Assembly (NCBI GenBank): GCA_008921705.1
Contig: VFFE01007188.1
Location: 715,844-779,843 of the forward strand
Origin: Burhinus oedicnemus
Taxonomy: Eukaryota; Chordata; Aves; Charadriiformes; Burhinidae
Length of the DNA: 64,000 nt
Direction of reading: 5' to 3'
Numbering within the stretch: the first letter of the stretch is position 1; each line of letters begins with the position of its first letter. The notes under the pieces were generated by a model. That model ran no database searches. It had not been told where the DNA came from and saw only the letters and a list, made by a program, of their open reading frames with translations. Positions 13,601 to 25,434 of the stretch are shown piece after piece. Position numbers and translations under genes: made by a program.

Positions 13601-14105
13601 TCATAAAATCATAGAATCATTTAGGTTGGAAAGGACTTTTAAGATCATCGAGTCCAACCCTAAACCTAACACTGCCAAAACCATCATTGTCCCTAAGCAC
13701 CACATTTACAAGTCTTTTAAATACCCCTAGGGATGGTGACTCAACCACTTCCCTGGGCAGCCTGTTCCAGTGCTTGACAACCCTTTCAGTGAAGAAATTT
13801 TTCCTAATATCCAGTCTAAACCTCCCCTGGTGCAACTTGAACCCATTTCCTTTTGTCCTATCACTTGTTACTTGGGAAAAGAGACCGACATCCACCTCGC
13901 TACAACCTCCTCTCAGGCAGTTGTAGAGAGTGATAAGGTCTCAGCCTCCTGTTCTCCAGACTAAACCACCCCAGTTCCCTCAGCCGCTCCTTGTAAGACT
14001 TGCTCTCCAGACCCTTCACCAGCTTCATTGTTCTCTGGACACACTCCAGCACTTCAATGTCCTTTTTGTAGTGAAGGGTCCAAAACTAAACACAGTATTT
14101 AAGGT
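13601..14105 (-). mobile_element. CR1 LINE, 3' end
   Basis: A 5'-truncated CR1 on the minus strand. The 3' tip is at 13601 (tcataaaatcatagaatcat), followed by the typical 'ggttggaaaggac...gatcatcgagtccaac' block. The minus-strand frame 13617-13895 encodes the C-terminus of ORF2, with the motif [13 protein letters not shown], after [10 protein letters not shown]. Homology continues to about 14105 (ccaaaactaaacacagtatttaagg), where the copy stops. 5' truncation is the usual outcome of CR1 target-primed reverse transcription. Its 3' end type (accctaaacctaacactgcc) matches the copies at 28301 and 40536 and differs from the copy at 14449, so at least two subfamilies are present. Confidence 0.92.
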
Positions 14106-14448
14106 TTTTCTCTTTATTGTGGGCCATTCTCCTGGACATTGTGCCATTTGAAAACTTCATCTCTAGAAACTTTACCGGCAATGACTACTTTTCTTCCATG
14201 TATACTGATTAGTGTTGAGTCAAGAATAAGTGTTTTTGTCATCCCTCCAGAAACTTTCGCAGCTTGCTGTAATATTTCAGCAACAATTACTTCCTCAGAG
14301 ATACTAGATACTCAGGCTTTTTGATGAAATATATGTTGTACTGCAAGGTTAGTTTGAGGATCACCATTTCTGACTGCTTGGTTACAAGGTGCCATAACCT
14401 ATTATGCTTGTCTTCTTCAGAAAATGTAAATAAATACACTTAACATAA
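14106..14448. other. Spacer between two CR1 copies
   Basis: About 340 bases with no identified feature. It separates two CR1 3' ends of different type. Confidence 0.55.
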
Positions 14449-14848
14449 AATCATAGATTCATAGAATAGTTTAGGTTGGAAGGGATCTTAAAGATCATCT
14501 AGTTCCAATACCCCTGCCATGGCAAGGGACACCTTCCAATAGACCAGATTCCTCAAAGCCTCATCCAGCCTGGCCTTGAACACTTCCAGGGATGAGGCAT
14601 CCACAGCTTCCCTGGGCAACCTGTTCCAGTGCCTCACCACCCTCAGAGTGAAGAATTTCTTCCTGAGATCTAAATCTACCCTCTTTCAGTTTGAAGCCAT
14701 TGCCCCTCGCCCTATCACTACATGCCCTTGTAAGAAGTACCTCTCCAGCCTTCTTGTAGGCCCACTTTAAGTAGTGGACAGCTGCTATAAGTTGACCCCA
14801 GAGCCTTCTCTTCTCCAGGCTGAACAACCCCAACTCCTTATCTTATCT
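14449..14848 (-). mobile_element. CR1 LINE, 3' end (second subtype)
   Basis: A 5'-truncated CR1 on the minus strand, starting at tcatagattcatagaatag. The sequence then reads ggttggaagggatcttaaagatcatct..., ccatggcaagggacacctt and ctccagggatgaggcatcc. The minus frame 14561-14833 carries LFSLEKRRLWGQLI and later GNGFKLKEGRF. It then leaves frame before the conserved [10 protein letters not shown] site, so a frameshift is present. The copy ends near 14848 at aacaaccccaactcc. The LTR-like element at about 14893 begins only some 45 bases further on. Confidence 0.9.
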
Positions 14849-14892
14849 CTTTATCCCAACATGCGTTTATCTTCTTCTGGAAATGTAGATAC

Positions 14893-15740
14893 TGTTGCGT
14901 TAAAAGGAATGCAGTTTCAATATTTGTCAGTCGAGTCCCAGGACTTTCACGGATCCACCCATCAGAGTCCCTACAAAGGACTTGCACTGAGTCAGATTCA
15001 CAAAAATCAAAATTAGTTATTTTATTGAGAGTGACAGAATAGATTCGAGATTGCCATTGATAAATTCACTGACTACAATAGAGCTACTAATTAAGGTTAG
15101 TATTGCTAGCAAAACCAATGATAATAATACAACAACCCAGGGGTAACATTCACCAGAGGGTGAAAGGCGCAGTGCTTACCCAGAAGGCGTCCCTGCCTGG
15201 GGTGGAGGAAGAGAACGCAGCCTGTCAACTGGTCCATCAGGTATTGAGGTTCTTCTCTCCCAATTTAACAGTCATTTTCTCCGTCTTTTTATCCCCAAAA
15301 TTACAAGGTTTCCCTCCCCTAGGTGACGTATAGTATGATTTGGGTGGAGAGACGAGTGCTGTAGTCATGTATGTTTAGCATGATCTCTATAATCTTCATT
15401 AGCATATACAGGGGTGTCAACTTTAATATGCATTTCACAGGTAATGAGGCAGAGGTCAGTCATCGGGCACGATAACCTTCAAAGAAACAAAGAACTACAC
15501 AAGTTCCTCTTATCTTGTCTTCACTGATGAAAAGCAGGGCTGTCCTGCCTCCACAGGGCTCCCTCCTGATTTGCATCCCGTGCTGGCCAGGTGAGTCTCC
15601 ACTCCCCTGGCCTGCACAAGAGATAGCAAGGCCAGTCCTTAATTGTTCTTTGAGCACAGAGACTTTACCTCATTATCCAAATTCCACAAATTCATACACT
15701 AAACATGCCTGTAATGATAATTCCCCCTAAATAATGTTTT
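14893..15740 (-). mobile_element. LTR-like element, probable solo LTR of an endogenous retrovirus
   Basis: This roughly 850-base block differs in texture from its surroundings and reads like an LTR in minus orientation. The left edge could be tgttgcg at 14893. A minus-strand AATAAA lies at 15021-15026, about 130 bases from that edge, as expected for the R-U5 side of an LTR. The remainder, towards 15740, would be U3 and includes an octamer-like catattag/atgcat region near 15400-15430. There is no gag, pol or env reading frame. I could not find matching target duplications, so both ends are approximate, especially the right one. The retroviral class is not assigned. Confidence 0.5.
15021..15026 (-). 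promoter_or_regulatory. Putative LTR polyadenylation signal
   Basis: AATAAA on the minus strand (tttatt on plus), inside the LTR-like element and close to its presumed 3' end. Confidence 0.4.
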
Positions 15741-17100
15741 AGGGAAAGCTTCAGTACTGGCAGAAGAGAAATTTGTGAGACAATGAGGGTAACCTTCCAC
15801 GCTTTAGGACAAGACTATATTTTTCACTTAGCTTCTAGTCTGAAGTTGGCAATACTTTCTTCACTTATGAATGCATGCATTAAATTAGTGACTAAAAATA
15901 GAATAACATAAAAATGAGATTAGAGCAATAAAAAGTAATAAAATTTTAAATTTGTTCTTCTATGAGAACTGTAGTACTCATGAACCACAATATTAAGTTT
16001 ATTATTTGTCACTAGTACTTGGAGAATATATGAGATGATTCACCCATACATTTGAAAATTGCAAAGGAATTGAAACACCATATAGATGTTTGTGCAGTAG
16101 ACACTAAAATCATTATACTAGCTTTCTAGCCAGTCTTTTCTGAAACAACTGCTATATAGCACCCAGGTTTGGAAAACATATTTCTGGGGGTATAACTATT
16201 ATCACATGCATTTGGTGTATTAAACATTCAATAGTCAGCTGTGATGAGAGTTTTGGTACTCAGAAATTCCTGGAGACTGCTCAGTAAAAAAACATATTTT
16301 TCACACTGGACCAGAATTGCTGTGACTGCAAATCTCATTCCAGTACAATATAAATCTAGTTTTTATAAAGCTGTCATCTTCAGAATGATATTTTTCAATG
16401 AAAAATAAAACTTTCCCCAAAATTCATGATGGTAACATTTCCTAAAGCTCCAGTAGTTCCTTCAGCAATGTGGAATAATTACATTCTTGCCCCCTAAAGA
16501 CACAAATAAAATAGGATTTGCACAAATTAGCAACTTTTAAAATAAGAAACACATGGTCTTCTGTAAGCATTCCAGATAACCAATCATGATCAATAATTGG
16601 ATTTTGCTACTGACTTGAAAACAGAGATACTTGTGACCACTGTAAACACTTAAAATTCATAATTATGTTTCATAAATATGAGGCTGACATCTCTCATTAT
16701 AGTCTGTAGCCTGGCAGCAAGGTGCCTGCCTGGGTTTTGGTTGCAAAATACCTTTCTGAGAAAGGATTACATCTTGAGCAAGTACCTTTATGACTGGATT
16801 ACTGCAGAAAAGACGGCTGTTTTTTCTTTGTTAAGTATTTACAATTTAAAAAAAAAAAAGAAAAAAGCTGGTCCTAAGGAGATAAAGGCATGTAATTTCA
16901 TCCTGATTCCAACACTTTAGAAATGGGACAAGCTCAAGCATAGTCCTAACAGCTCTGCTAGGAGCTATTCATCACATAGCATTTCTGGATTACTTTTCTC
17001 AGATTTTCATCAACCATGTAGAGAATTAGTTCAGGTAGTCGGGATCACCCAAGGTGAAACTAGAGGCTTAATTGTGAGATATTAGCAGGCTGTGCTTTTC
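15741..17100. other. AT-rich non-coding DNA
   Basis: No gene or named repeat is seen. An A-rich run lies near 16849-16866. The 80-codon frame at 16678 ends in a lysine run from that A tract and is not credible as a gene. Confidence 0.55.
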
Positions 17101-17570
17101 ACAGAATCACAGAATGGTTGAGGTTGGAAGAGACATCTGGAGGTCATCTGGTCCAACTCCCTTGCGCAAGCTGGATCACCTAGAGCAGGTTGTTCAGGAA
17201 CATGTCCAGATGGCTTTTGAATATCTCCAAGGAGGGAGACTTCACAGCCTCTCTGGGAAACCTGTGCCAGTGTTCAGTCACCCTCACAGTGAAAAAGTGT
17301 TTCCTTACGTTCATATGGAACCTCCTGTGTTTCCATTTGTGCCCATTGCCTCTTGTCCTGTCACTGAGAACCATTAAAAAGAGCTTGACTCCATCTTCTT
17401 GTTCGAGGTCCCTCTGGATAGAAGTGTGACCCTCTGGTTTATCAGCCACTCCTCCCATGTTTCCATCATCAGCAAACTTGCTGAGTGTATACTCTGCCCA
17501 TCTTCCACATCATTAATGAAGATGTTGAACAGGACTCGACACAATATTGACCACCACTGCATACAACTTC
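17101..17570 (-). mobile_element. CR1 LINE with internal deletion
   Basis: A minus-strand CR1 beginning at acagaatcacagaatggttg. The minus frame 17180-17458 gives the ORF2 C-terminus, with [25 protein letters not shown] wording. Near 17400 the sequence jumps from the block ctccatcttctt to gaggtccctctggatag, and then to atcatcagcaaacttgctgag. In a full CR1 these segments are several hundred bases apart, so an internal deletion is present. Homology fades near 17570, after gatgttgaacaggact. It resembles the 34207 copy (cattgcctct...gtcctgtcact) and is a different subtype from the 13601 copy. Confidence 0.88.
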
Positions 17571-17697
17571 CTTCTGTTGCTCCACTATTTGTTGAAGTCT
17601 TCATAATGTCTTTCATATAAGTGGAAAAAAACTATTCAATTTTCCTGGTAAATTTATGTAGCATGTCTAGGGTGTTACCCAGAAGAAGAAGATAAAA

Positions 17698-17724
17698 TAC
17701 ATGCACACACATATACACACATGT
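17698..17724. repeat. AC-rich microsatellite
   Basis: A short imperfect CA repeat (acatgcacacacatatacac and onward). Confidence 0.7.
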
Positions 17725-20700
17725 AAAATACATAGATATCTTTAAATACAGTGAGATTTATAATACAGTATTTAACATTCTGTATTGACCACAGTAGTAT
17801 GCAGACCTGTAGGCATTCCCTTGCTCTATGTTCTCTCTGTTTAGTGGCCAATCTGTGGCATCTCTCTTCTCCCATCCACTGTGTTGTTGCCTAAGGGAGT
17901 CCAGAATATGTCAGAAAAGCCAAACGTAAAAATGAGGAACTGAAGATTCCTAAGTTCTCAGACTGAAAAGAGTCTTGATTATGAGTGAAAAGTCAAATTC
18001 TGTTAAATATATTATTTGTTCTATTCCCAGTGAATGCATAGTAAATAGTCATATGATGCTGTGCCTTACAATCTTCATAAATTGCAAATTACAATGCTGA
18101 GCATAGCTTTTGTGGAAATTAATATACAGCCTGCGTTGGCAGCACAATGTCAGTTAAAATGGTAATTGCATATAAATCTGAGTTATAGGGTTTAGTTTAT
18201 AAGTATTTTGAGTTACAAACATAAAGAAGTATTAAGTAATGATGAAAAAAATATTTTCTAGTTGCTAAGATTTGATCCTGTTTCTTTCATGTTGTCTTGT
18301 TTTCTGCTTAGGGTATATATCTTTTTCCTCTTTTCTTCTCTGAAGTAAAGTAAAATTTAAAGTTTCTGTACTTTTTCTCTAAAGCCGTTAATTTATTCCT
18401 AATACTCACTACAATGGATACTGTGAAACATGTCTGGTATAATGTTACCGAAAAGTTTGGTACATGGATTATATCTAGCTGTATGTGCCCTTTCTATAAG
18501 CCTCACTCACACTGCTCAATTCCATCAAATCAGTGAAGTAACATGTAATATAATAATTATTAATGATATGGCAATTCAGACCTTATGCTCCATCATCTTG
18601 CCATCTCGTAAAATCACTTCCATGTGGCACACAGGTTCCCATGCACGCTAAGAAGCTTGCTAGCTTGTAGAAATAAATTCTACACTACACCTGGGCTTGG
18701 CTGCAATTCGGAGAGGTACTGAGTGATCTCCCTTTCCACTGGAGACTAATCTGTTAGTCTTGCCAGGCTCTGCTCAATTCACTGGGGCTACATGGGGTTC
18801 AACCGAAAACTATTGGAATCTTTCACTTGTTAAACTTGTACAGCCAGTGAGTGGTTTAAGTACCTTTTCTTTCTAAATAGATTACAATCACTGGTCCCAC
18901 ATTGCTAGAAAATGGCTAAATTTATAGACTACAAAAACATTGGTGTTGGGTTATTTGATGTATTTCCTCTGAAGTATGAGTTATTGGGGGAAATGGAATG
19001 TAAAAATGATGCAATAACAGGAAAATAACCAGAAATAGCCTGACGATTTGTCTCTGACACAGGATTATCTGCATTTTTATTTAAGAGTCACCAGGCAAAA
19101 AAAGAAATTTGAGAGCATGGTTTTGTCCACGTTCATGCTAGTTTAAACATATATACATATATCCAATGCATTGTCAAGTCAACAGTTTGTTTTTAAATTG
19201 CTTTGCTTTTTTATTAATTTCTGCATACATTTCATTGTCTTCTGACGAATCACCATTGCACCTCCCTTCTTTTCAATGTTTTCTCTATATACATTACTGA
19301 GCACACTGTCATGTTTCTCAACTGAAATTACACTAGAGATGATGTCTGGTGGGGAAACAGAAAATTATTCTGATAGTGGGTTTTTCTTCATTAGAACATG
19401 ACAATTACTGTTACATTGTCTAGCTTCTGCATTTTGATCCATCATATTTTATTTGAGACTTAGATTTCTTTTTCCACTTCTCAATACATTTTTTGTCTTA
19501 ATACTACATCTATTATTTTAACAAACTAATTTAGAGCTCTGTATGTTTTATAAATCTAACCGTACACATTTTAGCCTAACCAAGTCTACAATGCTTTAGA
19601 TCTTCACAGAGATTTTATGTTTTATGAACAAAACATTAATTTTTGAGGGGAATAAAATCAAAATTGCTCAAAATAAACTGTTGGAAAATTTTACAGGTAA
19701 AATATTTCCACCTGCAAGCAAATTGGTCAAACTTCTACTTGGAAATGTTTTTAAAGGATCCGTGTTTTCGTATCTCCTGCTCTCTTGAATATCCAACTTT
19801 GATTTTGATAATAATTTTAACATGAGTACGAAAAAAAGAAAACTCTATCTGCAATGCATTTTTGCCATGTAGTGAAATGCTGTGTTTGAACATAATATTT
19901 GAATTTTATGTAACTGGTCTGAAATGCAAATATGAAAATAATTAGTTTTGTAGTTGTTTCTGAACAAATGCACCATATCTACTCGTATGAATTATTTTTA
20001 ATAGAAAACAGATCCTAAGTAACATGAATAATAATGCTATAAGTAAAATTTTAGATGTTAGTTTTGTTAAGACTGAAGACCTCAAAATCCAGATATAAGA
20101 AAAGAGAGCTAAGCAAGATGTAAAAATCATAACTCTGTAAAACAAAAGAGCAGAATTTGAAAATATGGAGTTTAATGGCTGAAAATTTAGGCTCATTTTC
20201 TGAAAGGAAAAGTCATAGAGCAAAATGATTTGCTGTGTAAGTAAACTTTTCTGATATGCACAAGTAGTACAAATTCTGAATTTACCATATAAGATCTAAT
20301 TCACTGTAAGCAAGTAGAACATGTATGTCAAGGGTTCATTTAACTATGTCTACTGGGGGGTGGGATAGTGGTAGGGGAAAGCACAAAAAAAATAGTGGCT
20401 AGAAGGCGTGTAAAGAAAGAGTTTATTGAAAAAACCCCTCAGCCTAATGTAAAAAGAGTAATAAAACATTTTACTGTTCATTGAGGTCCCTGTTCAGCAA
20501 AATAATTGGTCTTCTGCATCTCAGAAATTGAAGTTATGTAGTAGTCTGCAACTATTCTCAAACATAATCTTTAAAGCTTAAATTCAATGACACATGCACA
20601 TTCACAGACATGTTTCATCCCCTATGGACGTGTGTGGACTACACTGTGCTCATATTAAAAGTTCTACTTCTGACTAGTTACCCTTTTTCAGCCTAGAGGG

Positions 20701-23700
20701 AAGATATGACAGTGTTCCCTTCAGATCAGTTCTTTAATCCTGTAAAAGAAAGTAGCAAAGTTCTAGTCATGCAAAGCACCAACAACTTTTAACATACGCA
20801 AAATATTAATGGTTCATATTATTTAACTGAAGTATGTTCAGTTTGCAGTTAAGCAAATTATAGTGGTCATCAGTACGTCAATTCCTTTGATTGAATTCTG
20901 TGTTACATAACATATGTAAAAAAGAGGTAATGAAATAGAATATGAATCCTAAATTAACAATGTTAATTTTGATGAATCTTTCAGTGCAAAAGGGTTCTAT
21001 TGAGCTGGATGGTGTTAAGGATTCTTTTACATGTAAATATCCTGAATACATTTGGAAACCTAATTTTGATTGCTCCCTTTTTCTTGTGTATTTGGCTGAT
21101 AGGCTGATTGCTTGGTTTAATTTTTCTGATTACACAGTCAATTGCACATAAGTGTGTTTTGCAAATGAGCATTTGGTCCATAACAAATTTCATAGAATAT
21201 TGCTTACTTTTTTTTTCCTTGTTATGAATAAAAAATACCCACTCATGTAATATTAACTGTTCTCAAGTTGCTGGGTGATGGTTATATTGTCTTAATTTTC
21301 TTACAAGGTGGTGTAATTAAAATGACCTTTAATTAAGCATGGCATTGACACATACATACTCTTTTTTTTCAGAAAAAAAGTTCAATCACATAAATATGTA
21401 AATGTTTATGAAGGAATTATATTTAACAACCCTTATATTATATGCCTGTTATATATTTAAATACCAAATGAAAACACTTTCTTATTGTGTGTATGATGAA
21501 GTTATTTTGAACCTATTGATTTGGTGATGGATGATATGAAGAAGCAAAACTTTAGATAAAAAAGCTTCGGGTCTGAATTTCTTAAACAAGGTTTTTGATG
21601 CACAGAAGTGTGTTTTGCGTTACCAGAGAGAAGCTAAAAAGTCTCACTCTATATGTTCCAGCAGAAAAAATCTAGAACATCTACAATAAGTTACTGATTT
21701 TATGTAAAAGAGTAAGCAGTAGTAATTTCTCCTCTGGGCCACAAGGAAGAATGAGACTTATGAGGAAGTCACAGATAAATCCATTGGATGTACTTGGCTG
21801 GAGATCAGGCCCATATTTAATGGACTTAATGAAGATACGGAGCTTGTCTTAGTGATAGAGGACAATGATGCAAATAGAAATATCTTCAGAGGTCTGATAG
21901 ATATTAACAGTTAACTGTTTTGTAGTCTAAAAATATATCTATTATGTTATGAGAAGTTATACAGGCAATAAACTCAATTGTGTAATTACTGCGTAATTTA
22001 ATATTACCTGATGTCCCTCAATACCATGTCATATATCTCCATATCTTTTCCAGCAACAGACACTCCTTCTCGCTTGACCCAATTCCTTCATTTAGTTTTA
22101 TGAATATTTAAACTATAATGGTGCAAATAAGAGTTGATGCTTATAATTTTAAAATGCGTCTAATGGTTACCCTTGTAGCTTACTTTGTAGTAATATATTC
22201 TTACATTATTTTTCGGTGATAATGATGTGCTCCCATTTTGAACAACCTGCTATATAATCCATTTTGCCTGCAGACCCTATGTTATCTTGAACCTGACTAT
22301 TGATGGAGTTAGCTTATGGAAGTGTCTTGTTAAAATTTCAATAGCAAATTAAGGGACATAATCTGCATCCATTTACGTGCTTATAATGATTTTAATATCC
22401 TGTTGAAGTAAACATTTCCAGCAGAAGAGGTCAAAGAACTTGTAAAAGCATGTCTGAAGAGAGTTGCTTTGCCCTCACTGCACCGCCTTTCAAAGATTAG
22501 CTGTGTGGAAGTTAAATGAAAAATAATAAATCCATACTCTTCACAAGGATCCATGTGGTTTAAATTCTACTTCACATAATAACAAATACAGTTTCTATAG
22601 TGGAGAGTGACACATCAGTAGGACACGTGCTGTCCCTGCACCTTCCTTGTCCACTCACTAGTTGCACAAACTGCACTAGCGCATTCTTACATCATTTTGT
22701 TGGAAAATTCAGACCAGTGCTTCCAGTAATTTTCTTCGGTATATTTTTGCTTGCTGACTTTTAGTAAATATGTATGATCCAAAGTGCCTTATAAGCTGTG
22801 GGTTTGTTATTATTCATAAACATAGTAAATATGTAAGTTTATTGGTGCAATAGACTTCACTGACAATATTGACTAGCTCTCCATTAACCATGATGGTCAT
22901 TTACATAAGTAGCTCACTAAAAGACACCAGCATTTAGCCACTTTGAGGCATCCATGATAGGGAGCCAAAACTTTCTAGAGTCATGGGTTCAATTCTGTTG
23001 CCTAACGCAGGCATCTACTGACATTTGAGGGATTACAGCGTATGCAAGACATGTAAAGGGGAATAGCATATTTTCTAGCAGACCTACAGGTGACCCCTGT
23101 ATTTCTGGACCAGCACATTGAAGTCATGCACAAAAATTTTTGTTATCTCAAATAGTATAAATTTCTATGTTTTGGTGACTGAATTAAGCTGCAAATTCAG
23201 GCATACAGAAACCCAAGTCCTTTTTTTTTTTCCCCCTCCTTTCTCTACAAGAATCTTTGACCACAATACAGCTATGAATGGGTGCCAGAATGCCTTGTCA
23301 GCATAAAAGATAGCATGAAGAGGTGACTCTGGAAGATGCATATATAGTGATAGATGAAAGAAGGCCAGAGAATAAGATCAAAAGTTTGGCTCCTGACAGA
23401 TCACATTGATCAGGTAGTAGCTTACTCCTTGGATCTGTTTTGAATAGCTCCAAAGCATTCTATGCAAGAAAAATTTTCTTATAAGGCAATAATCTTAAAA
23501 ACTGTGGGCGAACAGTCATCAGTTTCTTACTCTGTTTTATATGAGGATAGACACAGATGAAAGATCAAAAATAAAATTGTAAATAAGTATGTATTTAGGC
23601 CACTACTTATTCAGAATAACAACAACAAAGAATCATTTTTATCTAAGATAATTTTTTTAAATTATTATTATTGTTTTTATGTGAAATAAAACATATCATT

Positions 23701-25404
23701 CTATGCAGGCATGCTAACATTTTGAAATGTATTGGTCAAGGTATCCTTCAGATTCCTCTCTCTTCTCTTTCCCATGGAGAATCTGACAGCTGATGTGAAA
23801 ATATACTATTGGAAAGCCTGACTATTTATCAAATAATTAACAGTTTATTTGAGAATAATACATGAGATGTTTAAAGCTACCAAATTTTAGCCATTCTGCA
23901 TGAGAAACTCCATGTCAGATCTATCCTTAGAAAATACTAGCCTACATGACTCTAGGAATGAGAGCAAGGAAAGGACTTCTCTATTCATGATTGATTTTGC
24001 TCTTTCCAACCCAGAATGGACTCGGGTACCACAGCTTTTAACACTTAGCACTTCCTTGTTATTTCTGTAACTCTTCTATAGTTTCTCATAGTGGAGGACA
24101 AGAGATAACACAATGCTGAAGGCACAAAATGTGAAAGACAGAAACTGTGTGTCCCAGTCTTCAAAAGATCCAGGAGAAGATAAAAAGAGACAATAAGGTA
24201 CAGGAATCTGATGATGAACCAGGGCCAAAGAGAAAAAGGGAGTAACCTGAGGCAAAAAGCTTAAAACAAAAAACCAGAACACCTGAGTGAAACAAGAATT
24301 AGATGGGCAAAGAAGTCAAAATATATGCTATGAGTAGGTCAGTGCGGTGTCAAGTAGATTTTACAGATATATGCACAAGGATAAGAAACTGGAAGAGTGC
24401 ACTGGTGTGTGTCTAGAATAGAAGAAAAATGGGGAGCTGAAATCAGGGAGGAGTTTCACTTACAGAAATATGGACTAAACGAAGCAATATTGGTCACCAC
24501 AGGAAAAAAAAAGGAAAAAAAAATTAAAACTGCTACTTCAATGTAGCACATTCTTTCAAGGTACATTGTAGAAAATATCTCCTCCATCTTTAAATGTCCA
24601 CAAAAAACACTTCAGGTATAAATTCAAATGGCTTATGTTTGCTGTCTGTCTCAAGATAAACTCAATCATTCTTTAGCTGACTCAACTCAGCTATCTCTAT
24701 CTAGGTATCTGTGCAATTTGAAAATCTGAAGAGTATTTGACAGTCTTACATGTGGCGGGCAGATAAGACAAAGAACCTACAGAGTACATGCTCCCCTGGA
24801 ACAGCAACTGCAGACCAAATAGGATACCTCACCATCACCCATCCAGCAGCTGACACCAACATTTTCAGTCAACTGAATTGTGCTGAAGAGATTCCTTATT
24901 TAATTTTTAGGATGAATTTTTAGCTCTCCAGCTTCCTTCAAATAAAATGATTGGGGATGGGATTCAGCCTTGTGTATACAGAAGTGTCTAATGACATTGA
25001 GATGCCCTTGCATATCCGATCTGGATTCCAGATGTCAATGCAAACAGGCATAGGTCTTCCATGAATCTGTGTCATGAGCTGAGGTCCCACATAGCCTAAG
25101 ATATTTCAAATGGCACTTAAGACATGTATTTAGGAAACACAGTCAGTCCCCAGAACTCCACTGCTGACAGCTGGAACTCAGGTCCTTAACTCTCAGATAG
25201 CTTAATTTGGACATTTAAAATTAAGTCCAGACTGTGGGTCAGAACCACACCTTTCAATATAGATGAGATTAATTCTGTCCCAGATTCTTGAGACTAGTCA
25301 TCCTCTACAACCCTGATTGCCAAAACATACAGTCAGAGCTGGTAGTGAAATCACTTTTTGCTGTACTCTGAGCAGATAAATTACAGTGTAGTGTTTTGGT
25401 GGGG

Positions 25405-25434
25405 TTTTTTCATTTTTGTTTTTGTTTTTTTTTT
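25405..25434. repeat. T-rich low-complexity tract
   Basis: T runs interrupted by single G or CA bases, ending in a stretch of about ten T. Confidence 0.7.
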
